Of a stretch of DNA of 50,987 nt, positions 19,966 through 28,808 are shown in pieces. Origin of the DNA: an uncultured Chlorobiaceae bacterium (GTDB lineage: Bacteria; Bacteroidota; Chlorobiia; Chlorobiales; Chlorobiaceae); the NCBI GenBank assembly GCA_903920215.1, contig CAIXLG010000169.1, positions 1 through 50,987 of the forward strand, read 5' to 3'. Numbering within the stretch: position 1 is the stretch's first letter; each line of letters starts with the position of its first letter. A program made the translations under genes and the position numbers. The notes beneath the pieces were generated by a model. That model did not search any database, was not told the DNA's origin, and saw only the letters and a list, made by a program, of their open reading frames with translations.

Positions 19966-20580
19966 TTACTGGCCTGCAGCAAGTTTTTTGCCAAGAAGTT
20001 GAGCTTTTTTTCGTGCGCGCCTGCTGATTTCCTGATGTTGCTGTTGTGCGGCCAACCCGATAAAGAGGGTGCCGATTGTCCGGGCTCCAAGCATGACTGC
20101 TGCAGTTTTCAGCCGTCCCATAACATCTCCTGTAAAATTTGCCATAAAGGCAGGAGCTGCTGAAGAAGCAACAAGCACAGCCTTTTTCTTTTTTTCCGTA
20201 TTTCGATATTTCGGAGATAAGGCTCCCCATGGCCAGTAGGCTGTACAGACAAGTCGTTCTATAAACACTTTCATCACCGCTGTAACCGTCCCTGCATTCA
20301 TTGGTGAACCCAATACAATTGCATCAGCCCGATCAAGTTCCCGAAGCACGCTTGTCATATCGTCATCAAGCACACAGGCGCCATATTGAGTACCTGCCTG
20401 CTGAGTGCAGCTCCTGCAATTGGTGCAGAATAATAGATGCTTGTCGATTAAATAAATCTTGCGGGTCTCGGCGCCAGCTTCCCTTGCTGAGGCCAGTATC
20501 ACATCGACAGCACTATCGATAATGCCTCCTTTTCGATAAGTGCCGATAATCGCAAGGATATTTACAGAGTTTGTTGACAT
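19966..20580 (-). CDS. Flavodoxin-fold NAD(P)H-dependent FMN reductase-like protein
   Basis: 204 aa. Begins ILAIIGTYRKGGIID, the phosphate-binding loop of the FMN reductase/iron-sulfur flavoprotein family, and has SPMNAGTVTAVMKVFIER, the usual FMN-contacting region. FCTNCRSC together with GACV gives a compact cysteine set as in iron-sulfur flavoproteins, but spacing is not decisive. It is probably a cytoplasmic redox enzyme; substrate unknown. The upstream helicase gene ends 39 nt before its start on the same strand. Confidence 0.8.
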   Translation of the reverse strand: MSTNSVNILAIIGTYRKGGIIDSAVDVILASAREAGAETRKIYLIDKHLLFCTNCRSCTQQAGTQYGACVLDDDMTSVLRELDRADAIVLGSPMNAGTVTAVMKVFIERLVCTAYWPWGALSPKYRNTEKKKKAVLVASSAAPAFMANFTGDVMGRLKTAAVMLGARTIGTLFIGLAAQQQHQEISRRARKKAQLLGKKLAAGQ

Positions 20581-20619
20581 TTTTTGAACAGTGTTCTGTG
20601 AATTTTAGCTTTAAGGAAG

Positions 20620-23600
20620 TTACAGCTGTAATGATAATTGATCCCTGTCGCGTTCCTGCTGTTCTTTAAGCATCCTTATCGCCTCTTTCTGAAGACGTAT
20701 TTCTTCTTCAAGACGTTTTTTCTTTTCTGCCTGTAGACGTTTGCTCTTTTGGAGCTCCTTCAATGATTGTGCATTAAGTTCACTACCTATCTTTTTCACC
20801 AATTCCCAGTGCGGAGAACGCCTTATTTGATATTCTTTCATGCGGGCCAGAGCGTGTTCGGCGGAAACCGGAGAGGCTGGTTTCGGCATTCCGGCCATCG
20901 TAAAGTATTTTTCAACCTGCAAAAAAATCTGCTCATCCGAAAACTCATAAATCAGTGAAAGATTCAAGGCCTGATACACGGAAATCCATCCCTGTTTGTT
21001 TTCGGAGTCAATGGATCGTACTGAAAGTTTCGGATTGAATTGATACCACCCTTGTTTTATGCGCACAAACAACGCCCGGTTGTATGCATAGTCGCGCTCA
21101 ACTTCGTTGCGTGAAAGAACTCCTGAGAGATACTGCCGACGGTTGCGTTCAGGATAAACAACATTGGCTGGCATATGTTCCCATGCTTCAAGAATTACCT
21201 TTGTATCAAAAGCTCCGTAAAGGTTCCGCAGCCGATGGGTGAAACGGGATTTAAAAAGTACCCAAAGTGTCTGAAAAAGAAAGTACTCGGAAAGATGGCG
21301 ATCAAGGCGCACAAGACGATCACCGGTATTGACGTCAACACAAGGTGGAGCAAGCAGTTCATAAAGCACCGCAAAGTTTTTACGGGCATATTCACGATTA
21401 CGGAATGCTTTACACATTGCCCAATGCAGGGCATTGAATCCATACTGGTCGGCCTTCTCCCTGTCTGCACCCCGTTCAAGCAGGGCTTCAGTCAAAGGAA
21501 TATTGCCGGCAGTAGCCGCAGCCATCAGCGGAGTCTGGTTCATGGGAAGCCGGTGATCAATACCATACTGATCACATTGCTTTAAAATGCTCCTGGCCTG
21601 CTGGCTGAAGTAAGGCAGATAACTTTTCCTGCCAAGTGTTTCAAGCTGTTCATTGAAACTTTTTTTAGAGTCAAATTGCGCATCCTTAATGAGCCGTTCA
21701 GCCAGAAAAGGCTCATCATGATAGGCGGCATATTCGTAAAGCTGCTGTTTGTGTTTATTGCCAGGTACATTTTCACGGAATACTTTAAGAAGCGCCTCCC
21801 GTACATGGCCTTCATCAAATACCGGCCAGGGTGGCGGGGATTGTTTGAGAATCGTCCGGCGAATAGACTCTGCCTGCTCCTGTTTACCCTGCATTTCAAG
21901 CTTTCTGGCCTCTTTCTGCCAATCCTCAAGTGATGATTGCGCTGGTTCGACATTTACTTTACCATCTACTTCCAGGTCAAGCAGGCTGAAGAGCCGGTGC
22001 CCCGTATCGGATTCAATGATATAGAGATTTTTGATCGCTCTGGTCAGTGCAACATAGACAGCATTGATAAAAAACTTGTAGACTTCAAGGGACTTGTCGC
22101 TCTTGTCTTTTGCCCGACGATAGTCGAGGGTTTCTATAGAAATATCATCTTTGGCAACTCCATCCACGATTTCGTTAAATTCGCTTCGATGGCTGGAAAC
22201 AAACCTGTAGAGGACAATATTCTCATATTCCAGCCCTTTGGCTTCATGTATCGAGAACAACAAGGGTGTTGAAAAATATTTACGCGCTTCAAGCTTGTCT
22301 TCATCACGCATGACAAGCACGGCAAAGCGGGTTGATTGTTTTGTTTTTTTATCGAGTTCACGTTTTGCAGAATCATTATCAGCCATAAGTGCCACCTTCC
22401 CTGCATCCCCCCCAACTGCCTGTACAAGAAAATTGCTCTCCCGGTCAATAGAACCAAAGCGCTGCTGTTTGATTTTGAGCAATTGATTGGCAATACGGGT
22501 AGCTTCCGTTCCGTTGCGAAAATTGGCAGTAAGCACACTCATCTGCTGCTTTCCGGCAAGGTTCGGGTCATTCCAGAAGAGAGTTTTTACCTGACTCCAG
22601 GAAAAGAAGTTAGGATGAACAATCTGGTTTGAATCGCCACAGAGCAGGAAGTTTCCTTTCTTTTTAAGCGTTTTAAGCACAAGAGAAAGCTGTGCAATGG
22701 TGAGATCCTGCACCTCGTCAATAACAACAAAATCGTATCGGGGTGTCGCCACACAGTCATGAACAACAATATTCAAGTCAAACAACCCCTCTTCAGCAAG
22801 CCACTGACGATATTTATCGAAAAGCTCATAGAGCTTATCACGCTGATTTTCGGCAAAGATTGATTGACGAATACCAAGCAGTGCGTACTCCTCGTGGCTT
22901 AGAATCCCCCCTTCACCGGCAGTAATTACTCCGCGGATCTCCTCGAATGCCTGATGCGCGTCAATACCTTTAAAGGTGTTCTGCATTCTCGAAAACCACC
23001 TTGAAAAATCGCGCCAAGTGGCTTCACGACCAGCAGGAACACGAATCGATTCCACAAACTCAGAGTAAGAGAGAAACTGCGCTTCCTGCCCTGCGTGCTC
23101 AAACCCTTGAGCGTAGTAGAGGTTTCGTGCATTCTGTGCCAGATAGACCGAATGAGTAACGTAGAGCACCTCGCCTTCGGCATGTTTCAGCTTTTCAAGA
23201 GTCAAGGCTGTCTTGCCGCTGCCCGCACTACCTACAATAATCAGGGGAGGCTGCTGTCGATATATGAATTCCTGGTTATCATCAAAGGAAATGGGTTTGT
23301 CGAGCAGGTGAATCTCGGTATGCTCAGGATGCAGATAGCGTAAAGGCTCAGCATTTTTTATCGCTTCAAGAGCATCAATAGCTGGAATGTTTGATTCGTC
23401 TATGACAGCTCCCCGCAAAAAGCGCGACTTGTCGTAATTATGGCTGGCAATAACCTCAAGCATCAACGCGCACACTTCATCGCCATGGCGAACCAGTATA
23501 AAGAGCAGCCGGTCGGCATCATCAAGCTTTGCACGATAGAACTTGCCATGAGTGAGGTTGACAAGTTTTTTTACCTGTGCCGCCCGGAAATCATTGCGGG

Positions 23601-23676
23601 CAATGGCATCGGTTACCTTACGATAGCTTGCCTTGACCTTGGAAACATCAAGGCCGGTATATTCAAGAATTTTCAT
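20620..23676 (-). CDS. RelE-like / SF1 (UvrD-like) helicase / ankyrin fusion
   Basis: 1018 aa. Residues 1-90 resemble a RelE/ParE-type toxin fold (KLVNLTHGKFYRAKL, DRLLFILV, ASHNYDKSRF). Residues 140-560 are an SF1 helicase: Walker A GSAGSGKT (149-156), VIDEVQD (318-324), CGDSNQ (346-351), LTANFRN (382-388), HEAKGLEYENIV (477-488) and YVALTRAIKN (541-550). Residues about 711-760 form at least one ankyrin repeat (TPLMAAATAGN, ALLERGADRE). The C-terminus from about 960 is a strongly charged coiled coil. Such toxin-helicase fusions look more like conflict or RNA/DNA-surveillance proteins than repair UvrD, but this is inference. It is preceded by 268 nt of non-coding DNA and followed by the reductase gene. 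Confidence 0.85.
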   Translation of the reverse strand: MKILEYTGLDVSKVKASYRKVTDAIARNDFRAAQVKKLVNLTHGKFYRAKLDDADRLLFILVRHGDEVCALMLEVIASHNYDKSRFLRGAVIDESNIPAIDALEAIKNAEPLRYLHPEHTEIHLLDKPISFDDNQEFIYRQQPPLIIVGSAGSGKTALTLEKLKHAEGEVLYVTHSVYLAQNARNLYYAQGFEHAGQEAQFLSYSEFVESIRVPAGREATWRDFSRWFSRMQNTFKGIDAHQAFEEIRGVITAGEGGILSHEEYALLGIRQSIFAENQRDKLYELFDKYRQWLAEEGLFDLNIVVHDCVATPRYDFVVIDEVQDLTIAQLSLVLKTLKKKGNFLLCGDSNQIVHPNFFSWSQVKTLFWNDPNLAGKQQMSVLTANFRNGTEATRIANQLLKIKQQRFGSIDRESNFLVQAVGGDAGKVALMADNDSAKRELDKKTKQSTRFAVLVMRDEDKLEARKYFSTPLLFSIHEAKGLEYENIVLYRFVSSHRSEFNEIVDGVAKDDISIETLDYRRAKDKSDKSLEVYKFFINAVYVALTRAIKNLYIIESDTGHRLFSLLDLEVDGKVNVEPAQSSLEDWQKEARKLEMQGKQEQAESIRRTILKQSPPPWPVFDEGHVREALLKVFRENVPGNKHKQQLYEYAAYHDEPFLAERLIKDAQFDSKKSFNEQLETLGRKSYLPYFSQQARSILKQCDQYGIDHRLPMNQTPLMAAATAGNIPLTEALLERGADREKADQYGFNALHWAMCKAFRNREYARKNFAVLYELLAPPCVDVNTGDRLVRLDRHLSEYFLFQTLWVLFKSRFTHRLRNLYGAFDTKVILEAWEHMPANVVYPERNRRQYLSGVLSRNEVERDYAYNRALFVRIKQGWYQFNPKLSVRSIDSENKQGWISVYQALNLSLIYEFSDEQIFLQVEKYFTMAGMPKPASPVSAEHALARMKEYQIRRSPHWELVKKIGSELNAQSLKELQKSKRLQAEKKKRLEEEIRLQKEAIRMLKEQQERDRDQLSLQL

Positions 23677-23944
23677 TCAACTATGAGAATATATTCCAAA
23701 CATCTAAAGCACGAATCGAGCGTCGCGGGAAGAAGTTTTTTACCAATGAGAACAAGAAAATTGCCTGCAGGAAAAATAGACAAATGGCGTTAAATATTTT
23801 TATAACACGGTTGTAATCGTTTTTCATTATAAGTCTTCATTCGGAAGGTCTTGACTGATGAGATAAACTGCGATTGTTTCTCTATGCGGCATGATGAATG
23901 TAAAAGCGAATGCTCATTCTGAAGGGATCAAGCGGTTTCTACAA
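23677..23944. other. Non-coding gap
   Basis: 268 nt between two minus-strand genes. AT-rich around 23790-23850 and likely to contain the helicase promoter on the minus strand. No convincing small gene, repeat or RNA was seen. Confidence 0.5.
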
Positions 23945-24415
23945 TCAGAGCGTGCTGAATGTTTCCTGCAGGTTGAGGAGATAGCGATCGATCATGGAGG
24001 TGAATTCCATGACAACAAGCGGGGAGATGATGAACTCTAAAAAAGAGGGGAAATCGACTGTCATATCCCCTTTTGTATTGAGAACCACCTTTGTTCCAGC
24101 CTCTTTCGGGGTAATGGCCCACTCGCCCTCAACATTGGCATTGCCAACTCCCTGAATTGGGGTCCAGGTAATCTTTCGGGCTGCCGGATCAGCTGTATAC
24201 CGGGATGCATATATGGTTTGCTGAAGGGTGTAGCTGGCGATACTTATTTTTTCCATCTCCCAGCGAAAAGTATTGTCGCCGAGCTCAACAAGTTTATCAA
24301 CTTTCGGAAAATGTGAGGCGGAACGTGGAACATCGGCAAGTAAACCGAACACTTTGTCGGGAGTAGCGGAAGTTTCAAACTCCCTTTTAATATTGATAAC
24401 AACAGAAAACGACAT
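23945..24415 (-). CDS. SRPBCC-family (START-like) protein
   Basis: 156 aa. It has the polyketide-cyclase/coenzyme-Q-binding style helix-grip fold: early strand VVINIKREFETSATPDKVF, DVPRSASHFPKV, central strands, GEWAITPKEAGTKVVL, and a long C-terminal helix MEFTSMIDRYLLNLQE. Such proteins bind hydrophobic ligands; the ligand is not evident. There is no signal peptide. It follows the L,D-transpeptidase gene by about 11 nt, so the three genes 26840-23945 likely form an operon. Confidence 0.78.
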   Translation of the reverse strand: MSFSVVINIKREFETSATPDKVFGLLADVPRSASHFPKVDKLVELGDNTFRWEMEKISIASYTLQQTIYASRYTADPAARKITWTPIQGVGNANVEGEWAITPKEAGTKVVLNTKGDMTVDFPSFLEFIISPLVVMEFTSMIDRYLLNLQETFSTL

Positions 24416-24426
24416 CAGCTTTCCGT

Positions 24427-26097
24427 TTAGTATGTTGGTGCCGGTTTTTTAAGAGCATCTAACACAGCACTATCCCTTCCATACACATCATCAAAGAAAA
24501 GGATTTCGTCGCCGTCAGCAACTGCTGTAAAATAAAGAATAAAAACCGGAATCCGTTTCGGGAGAGAAATCGTCCTGGTTTTTTTGGTATCAACAGCTGC
24601 ACTGATACGCTCCTGACTCCATTTTACACTATCCTGAAGCACCAGTCCTGCAAGCTCGAGCGGATTTTCCACTCTGACACAACCAGAACTGAAGGGCCTG
24701 GAGCTCTTTTTAAACAGCTCCTTGTGTGGCGTATCATGCAGATAGACAATATGCTTGTTCGGGAGCAGGAACTTGATCCTCCCGAGTGACCCCTGGTCTC
24801 CGGAGGACTGCTGCAGGCGATAGGGAAAGTTTGTGCCTGTATACTGTCTCCAGTTAACAGAAGCTGGATCGACAAGAGCGCCGTTCCTGTCAATGACATT
24901 CAGCTTTTTGCGGCTAAGGTAAGATAGGCTTTTGCGAATACCGGGAAGGGCATCTTCATCAAGAATGGTTGGAGGAATCACCCATTGGGGATTTATAATG
25001 ATATACTGCATCTCGGCTTTAAACACCGGAGTTTTACGGTCTGGTTGACCGACAACAACCTTTGTCAGCCATCGATTACGGCCGTTTTCGACATAATGAA
25101 GGGTAAAATCCGGAATATTAACCATGATATACGTTGACTCGATGTCACTTAAATACCACCGAGAGCGTTCGAGATTGATGCGAATCTGATCAATACGGCG
25201 TTCAACCGGAATATTCATAACTTTTACGGTGGATGGTCCTACCACGCCATCGGGATCATTACCGTTGCGCTTCTGGAAGTGTTTGACCGCATCTGCCAGC
25301 TCCCTGTTGAAAACCTTTGACGAGTCGGTTCTCAACACTGCAATATCCCCTGATGCTTCAAGACGTTTACGCAGCCGGATCACCCTTTTATCTCTGATAC
25401 CCTCTTGCAGACTCGACCCTTGCGACAATACCGGCCAACCGCCTGCCCGGGCAATTGCCCGATACTTTGCAAGCCATGTTCTAAGCTGGTTATATTTGGC
25501 GGATTGTGGTCGAATCTCTTTTAATACCGATGCTATCCGTTCAGTTGCAATGGCATTCTGAAGTCTGTACTCAAGAGCGCTGCGACTGATTGCAGTATTG
25601 ATATTCCAATCCGGATCAAGGCTGTGGGGATCAACCTTACCGTAACGAAGATGATTTGCCAGGGTGAAATAAGCATCAGTCAGCAAGAGATCATACCTTG
25701 CCTGCATTTCGGGAGTAACCGGGGGGGTGCTGTAAAACTCCTTGATTTGACTGATATGGTAATCTGCTGGATCAAGGCCATCGTCAAGAGCGCCATCAAT
25801 TGCAGTGATAAGCTCTGAAACCATCAGAGGCTTTGTCCATACGGGCTGAAAACTTCTTGTCGAATAGAACCGGGCAATATTGCTGCTGAGTGGTAAAGAT
25901 TCTTCAGTGCCTGCATAGCCCTTCTGAAGAAGGTGCCCTCGGATATGTTCTGCTGTACCATTGCCGCCAAGGCTTTTTGGAGGTAAAAGAGGATTCTCTT
26001 TCTGGTGCTGAAGGTGCACCTGGGGAGAAACAGCAGGTCTTTCCGGAACAGGATTAACTGGACTAAAAGCAAACCAGAGAAGAAAAATACCGATCAT
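24427..26097 (-). CDS. L,D-transpeptidase (YcbB-like) with peptidoglycan-binding domain
   Basis: 556 aa, exported: a hydrophobic N-terminal segment IGIFLLWFAFSP. The middle holds a peptidoglycan-binding module (VKHFQKRNGNDPDGVVGPST). The C-terminal YkuD domain carries HDTPH and SSGCVRVENP with catalytic Cys near residue 473. It forms 3-3 (meso-Dap to meso-Dap) cross-links or anchors proteins to the wall. Size and architecture match the large YcbB/LdtD class. Its ATG overlaps the stop of the upstream second transpeptidase gene by 4 nt. Confidence 0.93.
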   Translation of the reverse strand: MIGIFLLWFAFSPVNPVPERPAVSPQVHLQHQKENPLLPPKSLGGNGTAEHIRGHLLQKGYAGTEESLPLSSNIARFYSTRSFQPVWTKPLMVSELITAIDGALDDGLDPADYHISQIKEFYSTPPVTPEMQARYDLLLTDAYFTLANHLRYGKVDPHSLDPDWNINTAISRSALEYRLQNAIATERIASVLKEIRPQSAKYNQLRTWLAKYRAIARAGGWPVLSQGSSLQEGIRDKRVIRLRKRLEASGDIAVLRTDSSKVFNRELADAVKHFQKRNGNDPDGVVGPSTVKVMNIPVERRIDQIRINLERSRWYLSDIESTYIMVNIPDFTLHYVENGRNRWLTKVVVGQPDRKTPVFKAEMQYIIINPQWVIPPTILDEDALPGIRKSLSYLSRKKLNVIDRNGALVDPASVNWRQYTGTNFPYRLQQSSGDQGSLGRIKFLLPNKHIVYLHDTPHKELFKKSSRPFSSGCVRVENPLELAGLVLQDSVKWSQERISAAVDTKKTRTISLPKRIPVFILYFTAVADGDEILFFDDVYGRDSAVLDALKKPAPTY

Positions 26098-26840
26098 ACG
26101 TTTTGGTGTGCGTTAAAAATACTATTCGACCTTACCTTGTGCAAAGAGACAAGATCAGGATTGAGCAGTGTTGACTTGCTTGCATAACCACTGCCTGCAT
26201 GATAGATAAAGAGACAGCTTCCACCTTTAATAAGATTAATAACCTCCTGAATACTGTCAAAAGAGAGGGCGGGACACCCCTGACTTCTGCCAAGACGCCC
26301 ATGCTGCCTGATATAGTCATGGGAGACATAACGAGCCCCGTGAATGACGATGCTTCTTGCTTCAGCATTGTCGTTAATCCCCCGCTCCATACCCAGAAGT
26401 TTAAGAGAATAGCCGTTTTTGCCATCATAGGTATCACCGGTTGTATAAAATCCGAGACTGCTCCGATGAGAACCATTGAGGTTGGAAAAACTTTGCGCAT
26501 AATTATCACCGCTGCCACTTCCATGTGCAACAAGCCCTGAATAAAGCAATCGACACTTGTTGATGTCAATGACAAAAAGTCGTTCATCAATTGAGGGACG
26601 GTTGAAATCAATGACTGTAAGTATACCATCACGATTGACCTTCCCCTGTTCTTTAAGGGAATAATAACCGGAAAGTGCCTGACTGAGCACCAAAGGGTCT
26701 ATTTTATTTTTGAGTTCCGGAGATTGGGAAAGTACAGAAAGAGTATTTCGTAAAGCATTGTTGTCAAAACTCAGTGAACGTCCTTCAGAGGGAAATACTG
26801 TCATCATCATGATAAAAAGCATGGAAATCAATCGCATCAT
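26094..26840 (-). CDS. Murein L,D-transpeptidase catalytic-domain family protein
   Basis: About 248 aa, exported (MRLISMLFIMMMTVFPSEG signal). The catalytic region reads IHGARYVS, then LGRSQGCPAL with the Cys; VIDFNRPSIDERLFVID precedes it. ATG 26840 is chosen over an upstream TTG (26846) because GAGAGG lies 6 nt upstream. It is translationally coupled by a 4-nt overlap to the larger L,D-transpeptidase. Two different families of L,D-transpeptidase back to back suggest joint action in wall cross-linking or stress remodelling. Confidence 0.85.
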   Translation of the reverse strand: MMRLISMLFIMMMTVFPSEGRSLSFDNNALRNTLSVLSQSPELKNKIDPLVLSQALSGYYSLKEQGKVNRDGILTVIDFNRPSIDERLFVIDINKCRLLYSGLVAHGSGSGDNYAQSFSNLNGSHRSSLGFYTTGDTYDGKNGYSLKLLGMERGINDNAEARSIVIHGARYVSHDYIRQHGRLGRSQGCPALSFDSIQEVINLIKGGSCLFIYHAGSGYASKSTLLNPDLVSLHKVRSNSIFNAHQNV

Positions 26841-27232
26841 AAGCAACCTCTCACGGTATTAAACCAGCTCCGGCAACAAGGGAAACCGGCATAAGCAAAA
26901 ATAAAAGGGACTCCGGCATGGTCAAAAACCGAAACTCCCGGATTTTAACGATAAAAAAAAGCTTTGTCCAGTCTCTGAATGACAACAGAGAGAATCGAAA
27001 ATACCTTCTGGAGAAAAAAAGTCCCTCTTGAATCCGGAATACTCTAAAGCAAGAAAACGCAGATTAAAATACCCCACAAGGATAGTGTTTTTTTCGGTCA
27101 CCGTCAAATCTGTCGGAGTTCCGTAAGCACCTGCAGTCTTTTCGGAATACGCGCTTTCCTGTTTAAAAAAAACACAGGAGCGTCTATAAGAAGGAGTTAT
27201 CCGGGAAATATTTTCCAGCGACAACTCTTTAG
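26841..27232. other. 392-nt gap without a convincing gene
   Basis: A 113-codon minus-strand frame (26922-27263) crosses it and overlaps the 3' end of the SIMPL gene by 31 nt, but its product has no recognisable motif and no clear Shine-Dalgarno. The gap presumably contains the promoter of the transpeptidase operon. No repeat was noticed. Confidence 0.45.
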
Positions 27233-27955
27233 TTATTTGGAAGAAGAGGCTATAAACCGCCACCGGGAAGAAATAGTGACAGAAATATCCTGATCAGCCG
27301 GAGCTATTTCAGTAGGAGCTGAAAAGGGTGCAGCTTTCATGGCAACCGCTGCCATACGAGGGCGAACGCTGATGGAAGGTTCATTGACACTCACCTCGAT
27401 CAGGGAACCAATGCGACCACCTGCTGCCCGTGCCATAATACCGGCATCACGACGAGCATTCTCTACGGCTGCTGCGAGTGCCTGCTGACGAAGCGAGTCA
27501 TACCTGCTTGATGAAAAATTGACGTTCTGTACTTCATCAGCACCACCACGAGCGACAGCGTCAATTGCCTGGCCGATACGCTCAAGTGTACGCACCTTGA
27601 CCGAAATAACATGACGGGCGGAGTACCCTTTCAGGACACTTTTACCCAAAGTGGGATTCCACTCCCATCGAGGTGAAACTATAAAACTTGCCGTTGGAGC
27701 ATCCTCTTGTGAAATTCCGGCAGTTCTTAGCCGGCTCTGAACGGCACGGTACTTTTCCGCAGTCTCGGAAACAGCAGTTTCCGCAGTGTTTGCGTCCGAT
27801 TTGACAACCACATCGAACTCCGCCATATCCGGCTTGACCAACACTCTTCCTGTCGCTGATACAACCACCTGACTCTCCTCTGCATAACCGGCAGGAGATG
27901 GAGCATACCATGCAACAAAAAACAGCAGACAAATAAAAAACAGCCTGTTTTTCAT
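27233..27955 (-). CDS. SIMPL-domain (DUF541) exported protein
   Basis: About 240 aa with a signal peptide (KNRLFFICLLFFVAWYAPSPAGYA). It then shows the SIMPL pattern: VVVSATGRVLVKPDMAEF, YRAVQSRLRTAGI, ARHVISVKVRTLERIGQAID, and an ALAAAVENARRDA helix. ATG 27955 is chosen because AAGGAG lies 8 nt upstream; an in-frame upstream ATG would place that Shine-Dalgarno inside the gene. It is periplasmic or outer-membrane associated; the molecular function of the family is poorly defined. Confidence 0.88.
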   Translation of the reverse strand: MKNRLFFICLLFFVAWYAPSPAGYAEESQVVVSATGRVLVKPDMAEFDVVVKSDANTAETAVSETAEKYRAVQSRLRTAGISQEDAPTASFIVSPRWEWNPTLGKSVLKGYSARHVISVKVRTLERIGQAIDAVARGGADEVQNVNFSSSRYDSLRQQALAAAVENARRDAGIMARAAGGRIGSLIEVSVNEPSISVRPRMAAVAMKAAPFSAPTEIAPADQDISVTISSRWRFIASSSK

Positions 27956-28003
27956 ATCCAATTCTCCTTTCAAATTTCTTGCAGATAACCTGGTTTATAA
28001 CAA

Positions 28004-28660
28004 CTACCACTCCGTCGAATGGAGACCTATAATCTCCTTGTATGCAATTGCCGCTGCACAGGCAGAAACAGGAATGGTGACCAGAAGTCCCACACCAAAA
28101 AGCAGCAGGCCAAAAAAGTTGAGTGCACAAAGAACCAATGCAAAACCAAAAAATGAGAACCAATGCCTGGTAATGATCTTACGGCTGATCTCCATAGCAG
28201 ACCAGAAATCCATCCGGTAATCAATGACGAGAAAAGTGGCAAACATATATCCCACGGCAAGATAAATACCAGGAAAAATGAGGAGCACAAGTCCAATGCT
28301 TACCAGCAGACTACCAGCAAGACTGGCAAGAAAAAGGGGAAGAAAATAATTGAAACCCCTGAAAAAATCTCCAAATTGAAAGGGCTTTCCCCTTAATAAC
28401 ATGAAAGCGACAATGCTGTATCCAGCATAAAAGGATGCGGCAATTGCAGAGAAAATCAAGGAGCCCGGAGCATGCAGGGAGGAACTTAATGCAGACCCAA
28501 CAAAAATAATAAGCGTAAATCCGACAAACTCCCCGATATGCTCTTTGAACATCTCCCAACCCAGCCTTACATAGTCCTGGGTATTAACGGTTACTGATGC
28601 ATTGAGCTGTTGATCGAACAGCTGCGGATCAAATTTATCCCCAAAATCAAACGCGGCCAT
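28004..28660 (-). CDS. Polytopic membrane protein, unknown function
   Basis: 218 aa. A soluble N-terminal segment of about 50 residues is followed by five or six hydrophobic helices, including LLIFPGIYLAVGYMFATFLV, whose FPGI-Y motif is common in bacterial membrane proteins of the DUF975/YciC type. ATG 28660 has GGGAGAAG just upstream. It ends about 48 nt before the SIMPL gene and may share its transcript. Substrate or role unknown. Confidence 0.75.
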   Translation of the reverse strand: MAAFDFGDKFDPQLFDQQLNASVTVNTQDYVRLGWEMFKEHIGEFVGFTLIIFVGSALSSSLHAPGSLIFSAIAASFYAGYSIVAFMLLRGKPFQFGDFFRGFNYFLPLFLASLAGSLLVSIGLVLLIFPGIYLAVGYMFATFLVIDYRMDFWSAMEISRKIITRHWFSFFGFALVLCALNFFGLLLFGVGLLVTIPVSACAAAIAYKEIIGLHSTEW

Positions 28661-28808
28661 AACTCTTCTCCCTTTTCATTTACACGGTTGTCCTCAGATA
28701 CATATGGCCATCAAAACAAAGCACAAATCGACATCATAACATGACAATCCAAGTTACCCAACTACCACACAGAAATCAAGCCCAACACTCTGTTCCGGCT
28801 GGTTAGCA

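Noticed and set aside
23752..23790. Short plus-strand peptide MRTRKLPAGKIDKWR
   Set aside because: Looks like a possible gene start, but only 15 codons with no continuation; cannot be assigned.
24318..24335. parS-like sequence (GAACGTGGAAC)
   Set aside because: Not palindromic, lies inside an SRPBCC coding sequence and far from parAB.
26922..27263. 113-codon minus-strand frame overlapping the SIMPL gene
   Set aside because: No recognisable motif or start signal; composition not protein-like in its second half.
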